Part shown: positions 1-8,295 of the stretch, piece after piece | Layout: each line of letters opens with the position of its first letter | How positions within the stretch are numbered: position 1 is the stretch's first letter | Source of the DNA: Mycolicibacterium hodleri | GTDB lineage: Bacteria > Actinomycetota > Actinomycetes > Mycobacteriales > Mycobacteriaceae | Direction: 5' to 3' | Length of the DNA stretch: 64,000 bases | Assembly (NCBI RefSeq): GCF_006439015.1 | Contig: NZ_RCZG01000004.1 | Location: 498,733-562,732 of the forward strand | Notes under the pieces: model-generated | Told to the model about the DNA's origin: nothing | Database searches by the model: none | Seen by the model: only the letters and a program-made list of their open reading frames with translations | Translations under genes and position numbers: made by a program

Positions 1-92
1 GCGCGCCGTCGCAGGCAGCGGTGGTACCAGCCGTCGCTGGTTCGACCTTACTGGAGCAACGCGGCGACACCCTGGTGGCGCTGGGTTCGTAG
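1..92 (+). CDS. 3' end of an Rv3212-like protein (partial)
   Basis: An open frame enters from the left edge and stops at TAG 90-92. Its last 29 residues end in GSTLLEQRGDTLVALGS, which resembles the last blade of a PQQ/WD40-type beta-propeller. In M. tuberculosis the gene before the ParA-like Rv3213c is Rv3212, an alanine/valine-rich secreted-type protein in this orientation, so position supports the call. Only the tail is visible, so function cannot be judged. It converges on the ParA-like gene, and the 88 bases between them hold no obvious terminator. Confidence 0.6.
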   Translation, partial: APSQAAVVPAVAGSTLLEQRGDTLVALGS

Positions 93-180
93 CACCTTGC
101 ACCACGCCCGTCGGCGATGACTCGCTCCGGTTCGGAAGCTACCCGGTCCGCTGGTCGCGATACCTGCGCCGTCCGGTCGA

Positions 181-984
181 CTACAGGTCGGGGGCGTAGG
201 TCGGCAGGGCCTTGCCAGACTTCCAATACTTCATCAGCGCACCGGCAAGCTCGCGATAGGCGATGGCGCCCTTGTTCTTTCGCCCCGCTAACACGGAAGA
301 ACCCGACGCGCTGGCCTCGGCGAAGCGCACCGTCCGCGGGATCGGAGGCGCCAGCACCACCAGCCCGTAGCGATCGGCGACGTCGAGGAGCACGTCGCGG
401 CTGTGCGTCGTTCGTGAGTCGTACAGAGTGGGGAGCGCGCCGAGCATGTGCAGATCCGCATTGGTGATCTGCTGAACGTCGTCAACCGTCCGAAGGAACT
501 GACCGACGCCGCGGTGCGCAAGTGTTTCGCACTGCAGGGGCACGATCACGTCATTCGCCGCAGTCAGCCCGTTGAGGGTGAGAACGCCAAGTGACGGTGG
601 GCAGTCGACGATGATGACGTCGAAGGGATCGGTACTGGTCGCTAACTTGGCAAGAGCCCGCTTCAACGCGTACTCGCGGCCCGCCCGCATCAACAGCATC
701 GCCTCGGCGCCTGCCAGATCGATGTTGGCGGGCAGCAGCGTCATGCCCTCGATCGTCTCCACCAGAGCCGTATCGGGCTCGACGTCACCGAGTAGGACCT
801 CGTGGATGGACACTGCAAGTTTGTCGGGGTCCTGTCCCAGGGAGAACGTGAGACAACCCTGCGGGTCCAAGTCGACGAGCAGTACCCGCTGACCCTTCTC
901 TGCCATAGCCGCACCCAGCGACGCCACCGTCGTCGTCTTGGCGACTCCACCCTTTTGATTGGCGATCGCCAATACTCGCGTCAT
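181..984 (-). CDS. ParA/Soj-family ATPase (Rv3213c-like)
   Basis: Predicted 267-residue cytoplasmic P-loop ATPase of the ParA/MinD superfamily. The deviant Walker A motif ANQKGGVAKTTT lies at about residues 7-18, followed by LLVDLDPQG (switch I) and VIIVDCPPSLG (Walker B). The frame stays open upstream to 1056, but ATG 984 puts the Walker motif near the N-terminus as in the family and fits the roughly 266-residue M. tuberculosis homologue. No parB lies next to it, so it is an orphan ParA-like protein and not the origin-linked ParA. It is divergent from the phosphatase gene. The cargo is unknown. Confidence 0.88.
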   Translation of the reverse strand: MTRVLAIANQKGGVAKTTTVASLGAAMAEKGQRVLLVDLDPQGCLTFSLGQDPDKLAVSIHEVLLGDVEPDTALVETIEGMTLLPANIDLAGAEAMLLMRAGREYALKRALAKLATSTDPFDVIIVDCPPSLGVLTLNGLTAANDVIVPLQCETLAHRGVGQFLRTVDDVQQITNADLHMLGALPTLYDSRTTHSRDVLLDVADRYGLVVLAPPIPRTVRFAEASASGSSVLAGRKNKGAIAYRELAGALMKYWKSGKALPTYAPDL

Positions 985-1073
985 GTCTCCCCGTCGCTTA
1001 GGTTCGCCCCCGAACGTGTTCATCCTGGCATGCGCTCGGGGTATCGCGTCCGGCACGAGGCAGAATCGCTGGT

Positions 1074-1685
1074 GTGGGTACCGAACGGCACCGCCTCATA
1101 CTGCTCCGACATGGTGAGACCGAGTGGTCGAAGACCGGTCAGCACACCAGCATCACCGAACTCGACCTCACCGACGAGGGTCGCCAACAGGCCCGGCTGG
1201 CCGCAGAGGCGATCGCCAATCTGCAACTACAGGACCCGTTCGTGGTCAGCAGCCCCCGACACCGTGCGCTGGTCACGGCCGAACTGGCCGCGCTGAAGGT
1301 CGACGAGGTGTCCGACCTCCTAGCCGAATGGGATTACGGCGATTACGAAGGCACCACCACCGACGACATCCGCAAGTCGGTGCCCGACTGGCTGGTGTGG
1401 ACGCACGGCTGTCCAGGTGGGGAAACGGTGGGTCAGGTCTCCCGGCGCGCCGACGCGGCCATCGCGATGGCCATCGAGCACATGGTCGCCCGGGACGTGG
1501 TGTTCGTCGGGCACGGCCATTTCTCGCGCTCGGTGCTGACCCGGTGGATAGAACAGCCGTTGTACGAGGGCGTTCGCTTCTCCATGGCGGCGGCGTCCCT
1601 CGGGGTCTGCGGTTACGAACACGGCGTCCGTCAGATCACTGCCCTCGGCCTTTCCGGCCACGTCAATCCGTGCCTGCCTCGTTGA
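1074..1685 (+). CDS. Histidine-phosphatase family acid phosphatase (Rv3214/gpm2-like)
   Basis: 203-residue histidine phosphatase-superfamily protein. The catalytic motif LLRHGETEW is at residues 9-17, the second His sits in VFVGHGHFSR, and the acid residue region is LLAEWDYGDYEG. Its M. tuberculosis counterpart Rv3214 was once named a phosphoglycerate mutase (gpm2) but is a broad-range acid phosphatase (established knowledge). The GTG start is favoured because CAGAAT at 1061-1066, a near-match to a mycobacterial -10, lies 7 bases upstream, which would make the mRNA leaderless. The 3' end overlaps the isochorismate synthase start by 16 bases, suggesting coupled translation. Confidence 0.9.
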   Translation: MGTERHRLILLRHGETEWSKTGQHTSITELDLTDEGRQQARLAAEAIANLQLQDPFVVSSPRHRALVTAELAALKVDEVSDLLAEWDYGDYEGTTTDDIRKSVPDWLVWTHGCPGGETVGQVSRRADAAIAMAIEHMVARDVVFVGHGHFSRSVLTRWIEQPLYEGVRFSMAAASLGVCGYEHGVRQITALGLSGHVNPCLPR

Positions 1686-2776
1686 CCGTCGAGCCGTCCT
1701 TCGTCCTGGCTGGGCACGACGGTGTCGTCGTGGCCGAGGGTGTGGTCAGCGCATACCCGCGACTGAGTGATGCCCAGGCGGCTCTCGCCTCCGGTGAGGC
1801 GCCGATCATCCTGGGCGCCTTGCCCTTCGACGTCACCCGACCGACGGCGCTGATGCGACCCGAGCACGTTCGCTTCACCGAGACACTGCCCGACTGGAGC
1901 CCGAAGAACATGCCGGCCGTGCACATCGCCGAGACGGTGCCTGCCCCTGCCGAGCACCGGGCCCGCATCGCCGCGGCGCTGGAGCGGCTCCGCGATCCCG
2001 ACTCGCCACTGCACAAGGTCGTCCTGGCGCGGGCGCTGCGACTCGTGGCGGACGGCACACTGGACGTCGGCACGATACTGCACAGAATGGCCGAGGACCA
2101 TTCCGCCACAACCTATTTCGTCGATCTGAGTGCGGCTGGCGGGGAGCACGCGGGGACCGCGCTCATCGGCGCCAGCCCCGAGCTGCTGGTGGCCCGCCGC
2201 GGCGACCTGCTGAGTTGCAAGCCGTTCGCGGGTTCTGCAGCACGCTCGACCGACTTCGCGGTGGACCGGGCGAACGGGGCCGCGTTGGCGAACTCCACGA
2301 AGAACCTGCACGAGCATCAGCTGGTCGTCGACCAGATGCGCGCGGCCTTGCAGCCGCTGTGCGTCGACCTGGACATCGCGTCGACGCCAGAACTCAGCAA
2401 CACGTCCGCCGTGTGGCATCTGAGCACGCCGATCACCGGTCGGCTCCGCGATTCGTCCACCACCGCCTTGGATCTCGCAGTGGCACTCCATCCCACTGCG
2501 GCCGTCGGCGGTGTCCCCACCCGGGAAGCCGTCGACCTCATCGGAACGCTCGAAGGTGACCGCGGCTTCTACGCCGGAGCGGTCGGCTGGTGCGACGCCA
2601 GCGGTGACGGCATGTGGGTGGTGTCCATCCGGTGCGCCGAACTCTCTGCGGACCGACGCACCGCCGAGGCCAGGTCCGGAGGCGGGATCGTCGCCGAATC
2701 CGACCCCGATGACGAGGTGGCCGAGACGAATACGAAGTTCCGAACGATCCTGACCGCGTTGGGAGTGAGCACATGA
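1670..2776 (+). CDS. entC: Isochorismate synthase (EntC/MenF family)
   Basis: Predicted 368-residue chorismate-binding enzyme converting chorismate to isochorismate, feeding menaquinone or salicylate-type metabolism. The family core is clear: CKPFAGSAAR, the TKNLHEHQLVVDQM helix, GGVPTREAVDLI, GFYAGAVGW, and the C-terminal RSGGGIVAESDPDDEVAE stretch that binds magnesium and chorismate. The frame runs open upstream inside the phosphatase gene; GTG 1670 is chosen because it gives the family length (TTG 1682 is the alternative). The gene overlaps its upstream neighbour by 16 bases and the GNAT gene by the 4-base ATGA. It matches Rv3215. Confidence 0.88.
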   Translation: MPASLTVEPSFVLAGHDGVVVAEGVVSAYPRLSDAQAALASGEAPIILGALPFDVTRPTALMRPEHVRFTETLPDWSPKNMPAVHIAETVPAPAEHRARIAAALERLRDPDSPLHKVVLARALRLVADGTLDVGTILHRMAEDHSATTYFVDLSAAGGEHAGTALIGASPELLVARRGDLLSCKPFAGSAARSTDFAVDRANGAALANSTKNLHEHQLVVDQMRAALQPLCVDLDIASTPELSNTSAVWHLSTPITGRLRDSSTTALDLAVALHPTAAVGGVPTREAVDLIGTLEGDRGFYAGAVGWCDASGDGMWVVSIRCAELSADRRTAEARSGGGIVAESDPDDEVAETNTKFRTILTALGVST

Positions 2777-3291
2777 CGTTGAACATCCGCCGGGTCCGAC
2801 CCGGTGACGAGGCCGAGCTGGTGGCCATGGTGCGCGAGCTCGCCGACTTCGAGCACGCGGCCGAAGAATGCACGGTGACCGAAGCCCAACTCCACCAAGC
2901 ACTGTTCGGCGAACCGGCCACCGTCCAGGCCTACCTGGCCGAGGTCGACGATGAGCCCGCCGCGATGGCGCTGTGGTTCTACAACTTCTCCACCTGGGAC
3001 GGCGTTGCAGGCATCTACCTCGAGGACCTCTTCGTGAGGCCCGCATTCCGCCGCCACGGTCTGGCCCGGGTACTTCTGTCGACGTTGGCCCGGGAGTGCG
3101 TCGCGAAGAACTTCACCCGGCTGACGTGGGCCGTCCTGGACTGGAACTCAGGTGCGATCGCCCTCTACGACTCCGTCGGCGGTCGCCCACAGACCGAGTG
3201 GATCACCTACCGCGTGTCGGGCGACGAATTGTCTGCACTCGCCGCAGGACCGAATGGCCCGACTTCTCAAGGATCGTCGTCGGAGGTCTGA
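2773..3291 (+). CDS. GNAT-family N-acetyltransferase (Rv3216-like)
   Basis: 172-residue GNAT acetyltransferase that should transfer an acetyl group from acetyl-CoA to an amine. It has the N-terminal IRRVRPGDEAELVAMV strand-helix, the VRPAFRRHGLARVLL acetyl-CoA pyrophosphate loop (Q/RxxGxG/A type) at about residues 92-106, and the LDWNSGAIALYDSVG motif typical of spermidine/diamine N-acetyltransferase relatives. The substrate cannot be read from sequence. ATG overlaps the entC stop (ATGA), so it belongs to the same operon. Its 3' end overlaps the convergent membrane protein gene by 25 bases. Confidence 0.87.
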   Translation: MTLNIRRVRPGDEAELVAMVRELADFEHAAEECTVTEAQLHQALFGEPATVQAYLAEVDDEPAAMALWFYNFSTWDGVAGIYLEDLFVRPAFRRHGLARVLLSTLARECVAKNFTRLTWAVLDWNSGAIALYDSVGGRPQTEWITYRVSGDELSALAAGPNGPTSQGSSSEV

Positions 3292-3665
3292 CTGAGCCAC
3301 TGCACCGCCGACGGGCTGAACAACAGGACCAGCGCCGCGACGGCGGCGAGCCCGACGGGAACTCCGTAGGACCACTGTCCAGAGCCCACCGCGACATACC
3401 ACGCCACCGGAAGCAGCAGCAGCTGAGCGAAGACCGCGATTCCGCGGCCCCAGCGCCTGCCCGTCCACAACGCCCAGCCTGCGGTGAGGAGGATGGCGCC
3501 CATGATCACGAACCAGCCCGCGGTGCCGTAACCGCTGATGGACACCTCGCGGGCGCCGCCGAAGGCCCGCACGACCAGAACCACGGCCACGGCCACCAGG
3601 ACGACGCCCTCCAGCGCCACGACGGCGGCCGCCTGACGAACGGTTGACGGCGAGGGCACGATCAC
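3267..3665 (-). CDS. Small integral membrane protein (Rv3217c-like)
   Basis: About 132 residues with four likely transmembrane segments: VVLVAVAVVLVVRAF, a second around GWFVIMGAILLTAGWALW, AVFAQLLLLPVAWYVAV, and VPVGLAAVAALVLLF. No catalytic motif is visible. The order and sequence resemble the M. tuberculosis membrane protein Rv3217c. The frame is open far upstream across the lipid kinase gene; GTG 3665 (or GTG 3659) is chosen because it clears the divergent kinase promoter and matches the family length. Function unknown. Confidence 0.75.
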   Translation of the reverse strand: MIVPSPSTVRQAAAVVALEGVVLVAVAVVLVVRAFGGAREVSISGYGTAGWFVIMGAILLTAGWALWTGRRWGRGIAVFAQLLLLPVAWYVAVGSGQWSYGVPVGLAAVAALVLLFSPSAVQWLSQTSDDDP

Positions 3666-3702
3666 GACGTCGAGCGTAGAGCGCGGCGCTGAGGCCTGCC
3701 GA

Positions 3703-3708
3703 TAGGGT
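3703..3708 (+). promoter_or_regulatory. -10 element TAGGGT of a probable leaderless mRNA
   Basis: TAGGGT matches the mycobacterial TANNNT -10. Its last base is 9 positions before GTG 3717, so transcription would begin at or next to the start codon. This supports GTG 3717 over the in-frame TTG 3708, which overlaps the -10. Confidence 0.5.
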
Positions 3709-3716
3709 TGAGCCCC

Positions 3717-4676
3717 GTGCGTGCCGTCCTCATCGTGAATCCCAACGCCACCTCGACCACGCCCGCAGGTCGCGACCTGCTCGCCCACGCGTTGGAGAGC
3801 CGGGTCAAGCTGACCGTCGCACATACCGACCACCGCGGGCACGCGATCGAGATCGCCAGGGACGCGACACGCGACGGCACCGACGTAGTGATCGTGCACG
3901 GCGGTGACGGCACGGTGAACGAAGTGGTCAACGGCATTCTCGGCGACTGTGGGCAGACGCCACCCAAACGCGGACCCGCGATCGCAGTGGTACCCGGCGG
4001 ATCGGCCAACGTCTTCGCTCGCGCCCTCGGCATCAACCCGGACCCCGTCGAGGCGACGAACCAGCTCGTCGACCTTCTCGGCGCTTATCGCCGCGGCGTC
4101 AAGTGGCGCCGCATCGGGCTGATGGACTGCGGCGACCGGTGGGGCGTCTTCACCGCAGGCATGGGGGTCGACGGTGACGTGGTCGCCGCCGTCGAGGCGC
4201 AGCGGGACAAGGGACGCAAGGTCACCGCATCGCGCTACATCCGGGTCGCAACCCGCGAAGTCCTGGCCAGTGCGCGCAGGGAACCCACGCTGACGCTGCA
4301 ACTACCCGGACGCGCACCCGTCGCAGGCGTGCACTTCGCCTTCGTGTCGAACTCCAGCCCGTGGACCTACGCCAATAACCGGCCGGTCTGGACGAACCCG
4401 CACACCACGTTCGAGACAGGTTTGGGAGTCTTCGCCACCACCAGCATGAACATCTGGGCGAATCTCGGGCTGGTGCGTCAGATGCTGGCCAAGAATCCCC
4501 GCCTCGACGCCAGGCATCTGGTGCGCGAAGACGACGTGCCATGGGTCCGAGTGACCGCCGACACGCCCGTGGGGTGTCAGATCGACGGAGATTACGTCGG
4601 CCAGCGCGAAACGATGACGTTCACGTCGGTGCGGAATGCCCTCGGCGTCGTGGCTCCGCCTCCGAAAGCGCCTTGA
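3717..4676 (+). CDS. Diacylglycerol kinase-family lipid kinase (Rv3218-like)
   Basis: 319-residue DagK catalytic-domain protein. It starts with LIVNPNATSTTPAG, the usual first beta strand and glycine loop, and carries the nucleotide-binding motif VHGGDGTVNEVVNG at about residues 61-74 and VPGGSANVFARALG near residue 92. The family phosphorylates lipids such as diacylglycerol, sphingosine or a mannoside lipid carrier; the substrate is not determinable here. GTG 3717 matches the N-terminus of the M. tuberculosis homologue and the promoter position. It is divergent from the membrane protein gene. A 257-base gap with a regulated promoter follows, before whiB1. Confidence 0.87.
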   Translation: MRAVLIVNPNATSTTPAGRDLLAHALESRVKLTVAHTDHRGHAIEIARDATRDGTDVVIVHGGDGTVNEVVNGILGDCGQTPPKRGPAIAVVPGGSANVFARALGINPDPVEATNQLVDLLGAYRRGVKWRRIGLMDCGDRWGVFTAGMGVDGDVVAAVEAQRDKGRKVTASRYIRVATREVLASARREPTLTLQLPGRAPVAGVHFAFVSNSSPWTYANNRPVWTNPHTTFETGLGVFATTSMNIWANLGLVRQMLAKNPRLDARHLVREDDVPWVRVTADTPVGCQIDGDYVGQRETMTFTSVRNALGVVAPPPKAP

Positions 4677-4778
4677 CCTGCCACTCGGCTGTGAAGTCAA
4701 GCTATTTAGGGCGCAAGTGTCTTGAGTCTAGTACAACCAGATGAGGGGTACGCCAATGCGGTCCCAACGAGAGAACCC

Positions 4779-4794
4779 AGTGAGATTGCCCACG
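4779..4794 (+). promoter_or_regulatory. CRP/Cmr-type operator upstream of whiB1
   Basis: AGTGAGATTGCCCACG lies 140-155 bases before the whiB1 ATG. It is one base different from the CRP (Rv3676) site I recall for M. tuberculosis whiB1 (AGTGAGATAGCCCACG). The two GTGA/CCAC half-sites are seen directly; binding is inferred from that homology. A TTGACA -35-like hexamer follows at 4809-4814, but its -10 is unclear. Confidence 0.72.
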
Positions 4795-4933
4795 TGTTAA
4801 CGCGCCTCTATTGACATCTGTTCAGCCTGTGGAAGCATCGTTTGCAACAGTGCAGAAACATTTGACGTGCACGCGTTAACAGCCGAAGAAAAGCTCGTGC
4901 GCCTTGCTGCGCACACGAAGAGGAGTAGTAACT

Positions 4934-5188
4934 ATGGATTGGCGGCACAAGGCAGTCTGTCGTGATGAGGATCCGGAACTGTTCTTCCCGGTGGGAAACA
5001 GTGGCCCGGCGCTCGCACAGATCGCTGATGCAAAGATCGTCTGCAACCGTTGCCCTGTCACGACAGAGTGCCTGAGCTGGGCGTTGGAGTCCGGCCAGGA
5101 TGCTGGCGTGTGGGGCGGAATGAGCGAGGACGAGCGTCGCGCGCTCAAGCGTCGCAACGCGCGGACGAAGGCTCGGACGGGCGTATAA
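4934..5188 (+). CDS. whiB1: WhiB1, iron-sulfur transcription factor
   Basis: 84-residue WhiB-family protein nearly identical to M. tuberculosis WhiB1 (Rv3219), an essential 4Fe-4S regulator that senses nitric oxide and binds sigma A (established knowledge). Cluster ligands are Cys9, Cys37, Cys40 and Cys46; the glycine-rich turn GVWGG and the basic tail RRALKRRNARTKAR follow. ATG 4934 is chosen over the earlier in-frame start at 4904 because AGGAG at 4921-4925 precedes it at correct spacing and the length matches the family. It is monocistronic, with a CRP-type site upstream and a strong terminator downstream. Confidence 0.97.
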   Translation: MDWRHKAVCRDEDPELFFPVGNSGPALAQIADAKIVCNRCPVTTECLSWALESGQDAGVWGGMSEDERRALKRRNARTKARTGV

Positions 5189-5205
5189 CCCCAGATTTCG
5201 CGTGA

Positions 5206-5242
5206 TTTACGGCCCTGGCTTTCGCTGGGGCCGTAAATTTTT
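5206..5242 (+). terminator. Intrinsic terminator of whiB1
   Basis: A perfect 10-bp inverted repeat, TTTACGGCCC at 5206-5215 and GGGCCGTAAA at 5228-5237, is followed by TTTTT. It lies 17 bases after the whiB1 stop and before the convergent pdtaS stop, so it ends whiB1 transcription and may block read-through into pdtaS antisense. Confidence 0.88.
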
Positions 5243-5277
5243 GTCGAGGACGATGTTTCGGCCTTTTGACGAATGTG

Positions 5278-6777
5278 TTACTGCGCCGAACGCCCGCGCC
5301 GGCCGATGGGCACCCGCAGCACGACGTCGGTTCCGCCGGTCGGTACGGCGTGCATGCCCAGCGAGCCGTCGAGCTCGGCGGCCACCAGCGTGCGGACGAT
5401 CTGCAAGCCGAGACTGTCCGACTTCTCCAGGCTGAACCCCTCGGGCAGTCCTCGCCCGTCGTCGTGCACCACGACGTCGAGCCAACGGGAGGAGCGCTCA
5501 GCCCGGATCGTGACGCTGCCGTTCTCCGAAAGCGAGTCGTAGGCGTGCTCGATCGCGTTCTGTACGAGTTCGGTGATGACCATGACCAGCGCGGTGGCGC
5601 GGTCGGCGTCCAGAACACCCAGGTCACCGACCCGGTTGATCCGGACGGGCCTACCGACTGACGCCACGTCGTTCATGATTGGGACGATGCGGTCGACCAC
5701 CTCGTCGAGGTTGACCTCCTCGTCGACGGACATCGACAGCGCGTCGTGCACCAGTGCGATCGACGAGACCCGGCGCACCGACTCGATCAGCGCGTCCCGC
5801 CCCTCGGCGTTGTTCGTTCTTCTGGCTTGCAGCCGCAACAGCGCGGCGACGGTCTGAAGATTGTTCTTCACCCGGTGGTGAATCTCGCGAATGGTCGCGT
5901 CCTTGGACAGCAGCGCGCGGTCACGGCGCTTGACCTCGGTCACGTCGCGGATCAGCACGGCCGCACCCGCCGCCTCGCCCGCGACCACCATCGGCAACGT
6001 GCGCAGCAGCACCGCCGCTCCCCCGGCATCCACCTCCATCCGCATGCTCGAGCCGCCTGCTAGCGAATCACGCACGTGATTGGCCAGTTCCTGCGCCTCG
6101 AAGGGATCCGAAATGAGCGGTCGGGTGACGGTGACCAGGTTGTGCCCTTCGAGCTCGGCATTCAGCCCCATCCGGTGATAGGCCGAGATTGCGTTCGGAC
6201 TCGCGAAGCTCACGTGCCCGCCCACGTCGAGGCGAATGAAGCCGTCACCCACTCGGGGGCTTGATCGTGACATGGCGAGGTCACCCACGTTGGGAAAGGT
6301 GCCTTGAGACAGCATGTGCAACAGGTCGGCTGCGCAGTCGAGGTATGCGCGCTCCAAGGGACTAACCTTGCGCCGGTCCGCCAACGCATTCTGGTGCGTC
6401 AGGACCGCGACCACCCGATTGCTGTGCCGGACGGGGACGGCTTCTACGTTGAGCCATCGACCTTCCTGCGAATCCGGTTGCCCTGCATCGCTTTCGCGGC
6501 CGATGTGACCTGATTGAAAGGCTTCGACGACTACCGGCATGCCGTCTGCGGTGTTGATCGTCCCCACCGCATCGGCGAGCAGCACGGTGGGGGCGGTGTT
6601 CGGACGGACCTGCGCAACGCACACCAGGGAGTCGTCATCTCGTTCCACCCACATGAGGTAGTCGGCGAACGAAAGATCGGCCAACAGCTGCCATTCCCCC
6701 ACCACGGCATGGAGGTGGTCGACGGCAGTACCGGGCAACACAGTGTGCTCGGCGAGGAGGTCACCGAGGGTCGACAT
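5278..6777 (-). CDS. pdtaS: Sensor histidine kinase PdtaS
   Basis: 499-residue cytosolic histidine kinase matching Rv3220c. Order: N-terminal GAF-like sensor (about 10-150), a PAS-like domain (about 170-290), a HisKA_2 dimerisation segment with REIHHRVKNNLQTV and the phospho-accepting His near residue 300, then an HATPase domain with the N-box ELVQNAIEHAYD and a DDGRGLPEGF G-box. No membrane segment is seen, as expected for PdtaS, which phosphorylates the RNA-binding antiterminator PdtaR (Rv1626), encoded elsewhere. The gene lies 26 bases after the biotinyl protein gene and is probably co-transcribed. Confidence 0.93.
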   Translation of the reverse strand: MSTLGDLLAEHTVLPGTAVDHLHAVVGEWQLLADLSFADYLMWVERDDDSLVCVAQVRPNTAPTVLLADAVGTINTADGMPVVVEAFQSGHIGRESDAGQPDSQEGRWLNVEAVPVRHSNRVVAVLTHQNALADRRKVSPLERAYLDCAADLLHMLSQGTFPNVGDLAMSRSSPRVGDGFIRLDVGGHVSFASPNAISAYHRMGLNAELEGHNLVTVTRPLISDPFEAQELANHVRDSLAGGSSMRMEVDAGGAAVLLRTLPMVVAGEAAGAAVLIRDVTEVKRRDRALLSKDATIREIHHRVKNNLQTVAALLRLQARRTNNAEGRDALIESVRRVSSIALVHDALSMSVDEEVNLDEVVDRIVPIMNDVASVGRPVRINRVGDLGVLDADRATALVMVITELVQNAIEHAYDSLSENGSVTIRAERSSRWLDVVVHDDGRGLPEGFSLEKSDSLGLQIVRTLVAAELDGSLGMHAVPTGGTDVVLRVPIGRRGRSAQ

Positions 6778-6803
6778 GTGAATTGCCTCGAGCTGGCCGG
6801 AAC

Positions 6804-7019
6804 CTAGCTGATCACGGCGATGAGGTCGCCGGCCTGAATCACGTCACCTACGGCCACGTTGACCGTGGTCACCGTCCCCGCAACTTCGGCCAACACCGGA
6901 ATCTCCATCTTCATGGACTCCAGGAGTACGAGGGTCTCCCCCTCGCCGATGTGATCGCCCTCGCTCACCACGACCTCGAGCACACTGGCCACGATCTCTG
7001 CGCGCACATCCTCGGCCAT
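6804..7019 (-). CDS. Biotinyl/lipoyl-attachment domain protein (TB7.3-like)
   Basis: 71-residue stand-alone biotinyl domain, matching M. tuberculosis Rv3221c (TB7.3). The modification motif is ESMKM with Lys37 as the predicted biotinylated residue, set in the usual hammerhead fold between GDHIGEGETLVLLE and the mirrored GDVIQAGDLIAVIS strand. The frame extends upstream, but ATG 7019 begins at the domain edge. BirA, encoded at 56365-57201, is the likely modifying enzyme. The carboxylase partner, if any, is unknown. It is divergent from the bL37 gene and sits upstream of pdtaS. Confidence 0.9.
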   Translation of the reverse strand: MAEDVRAEIVASVLEVVVSEGDHIGEGETLVLLESMKMEIPVLAEVAGTVTTVNVAVGDVIQAGDLIAVIS

Positions 7020-7168
7020 CTTCACTCCACTCGTCTGAAAAGAGCCGTTTGTCAGAACGGCACAACGCGGTGTCTGCTGGTCCATCGAACCACACGGGCG
7101 GGATTGGAATGCAGTGGCGCGAGCGTGAGAGGATGACGAGTAAGCAATTGACTCATTGGAGGACCACC

Positions 7169-7261
7169 ATGGCCAAGCGTGGCCGTAAGAAGCGTGACCG
7201 CAAGCATACGAAGGCGAACCACGGCAAGCGCCCCAACTGCGGTTCAAAGGCTGTGAAGTAG
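7169..7261 (+). CDS. Ribosomal protein bL37 (mycobacterial-type)
   Basis: 30-residue, extremely basic peptide beginning MAKRGRKKRDRKHTK and ending in PNCGSKAVK. It matches the small 50S protein bL37 found in mycobacterial ribosome structures (24 residues in M. smegmatis as I recall), extended here by about six residues. ATG 7169 has GGAGGA at 7158-7163, an excellent ribosome binding site. The longer in-frame start at 7049 adds 40 residues unlike the family. A strong hairpin terminator follows directly, so this is a short single-gene transcript. Confidence 0.85.
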   Translation: MAKRGRKKRDRKHTKANHGKRPNCGSKAVK

Positions 7262-7295
7262 TCGGTTCGACTGCGCAAGCGACCCGGAACAAGAA

Positions 7296-7325
7296 AAAGG
7301 CCTTCACGATCACGTGAAGGCCTTT
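7296..7325. terminator. Hairpin terminator between bL37 and rshA, probably bidirectional
   Basis: A 13-bp perfect stem, AAAGGCCTTCACG at 7296-7308 and CGTGAAGGCCTTT at 7313-7325, closes on an ATCA loop. The stem is flanked by pyrimidine-rich TTTCTC on the plus strand and TTCTT on the minus strand, so it can serve both convergent genes. Confidence 0.85.
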
Positions 7326-7336
7326 CTCACGTCTCG

Positions 7337-7648
7337 CTAACCGCGGATGATGGTGGTGCGGCTGATCTCGACGCGCAGCCGCGCCCGCAGTGAATCCGGA
7401 GCCTTGTCGCCACTGCACTTGGTGGCGATGAGGCGCTTCACGCGTTCCTCGACCCCGTACTGCCGCAGGCAGGTGGGGCATTCCTCGAGGTGATGACGCA
7501 GCTTGTCACGGGTTTCCGTCGTGCATTCGCCATCCAGCAGGGTCCACACTTCGGCGATCACCGAGGCGCACTCGGGATGGGCGGGGTCTACCGGTCCGAC
7601 CGGCGGACGGAACGTGTGCTCTTCGGGGCGCGAGAAGTCGTCGCTCAC
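7337..7648 (-). CDS. rshA: Anti-sigma factor RshA (zinc-type ZAS family)
   Basis: 103-residue anti-sigma factor for SigH. The ZAS signature HxxxCxxC is present as HLEECPTC with His53, Cys57 and Cys60, preceded by a helical segment carrying Cys27 and Cys42. In mycobacteria RshA binds SigH under reducing conditions and lets it go on disulfide stress or after PknB phosphorylation (established knowledge). Its start overlaps the sigH stop by the 4-base ATGA, so the pair is translated in a coupled way from the SigH-dependent promoter. Confidence 0.93.
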   Translation of the reverse strand: MSDDFSRPEEHTFRPPVGPVDPAHPECASVIAEVWTLLDGECTTETRDKLRHHLEECPTCLRQYGVEERVKRLIATKCSGDKAPDSLRARLRVEISRTTIIRG

Positions 7649-8295
7649 GAGGACACCTCCTCAGGTTCGTCGAGTTGCTGACCTCGAATGAAGCCGCGAT
7701 CGCGCGCGACATCAGCCAGTAGTTCGCGGAGCTGCTTGCGTCCGCGGTGCAGTCGAGACATCACCGTGCCGATCGGGGTGCCCATGATCTCGGCGATTTC
7801 CTTGTACGGGAAGCCTTCGACGTCGGCGTAGTACACCGCCATCCGAAACTCTTCCGGGAGCGCCTGCAACGCAGCCTTGATCTCGGTGTCCGGAAGGGCT
7901 TCCATGGCCTCCACCTCGGCGGACCGCAGTCCCGTCGAGGTGTGCTGCGCGTTGGCCGCCAGCTGCCAGTCGGTGATCTCCTCCGTCGGATACTCGGCGG
8001 GTTGGCGCTGCTTCTTGCGGTAGCTGTTGATGTACGTGTTGGTCAGGATCCGGTACAGCCAAGCCTTGAGGTTGGTGCCCGCACGGAACGAGCGGAAGCC
8101 GGCGTAAGCCTTGACCATCGTCTCCTGGAGGAGGTCCTCGGCATCGGCCGGGTTGCGGGTCATGCGCATTGCACCGCCGTACAACTGGTCCAGCAGCGGT
8201 ATCGCATCGCGCTCGAACCGCGCCGTCAGCTCGGCGTCGGTTTCAACCACGGGTTCTTCGGCCGCGGCGGGCATTGCCCCGTCGAGATCGGTCAT
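7645..8295 (-). CDS. sigH: ECF sigma factor SigH
   Basis: 216-residue ECF sigma factor, the same length as M. tuberculosis SigH (Rv3223c), regulator of the oxidative and heat stress response. Region 2 contains [20 protein letters not shown] and [20 protein letters not shown]; region 4 contains [20 protein letters not shown] and the [20 protein letters not shown] helix-turn-helix. The frame stays open to ATG 8430; the 8295 start is chosen from family length, but a longer form with 45 extra residues is possible because the promoter is upstream of both starts. Confidence 0.93.
   Translation of the reverse strand: MTDLDGAMPAAAEEPVVETDAELTARFERDAIPLLDQLYGGAMRMTRNPADAEDLLQETMVKAYAGFRSFRAGTNLKAWLYRILTNTYINSYRKKQRQPAEYPTEEITDWQLAANAQHTSTGLRSAEVEAMEALPDTEIKAALQALPEEFRMAVYYADVEGFPYKEIAEIMGTPIGTVMSRLHRGRKQLRELLADVARDRGFIRGQQLDEPEEVSS

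Noticed and set aside
1631..3046. 471-residue frame on the minus strand
   Set aside because: Arginine-rich mirror of entC and the GNAT gene, whose plus-strand frames carry family motifs.
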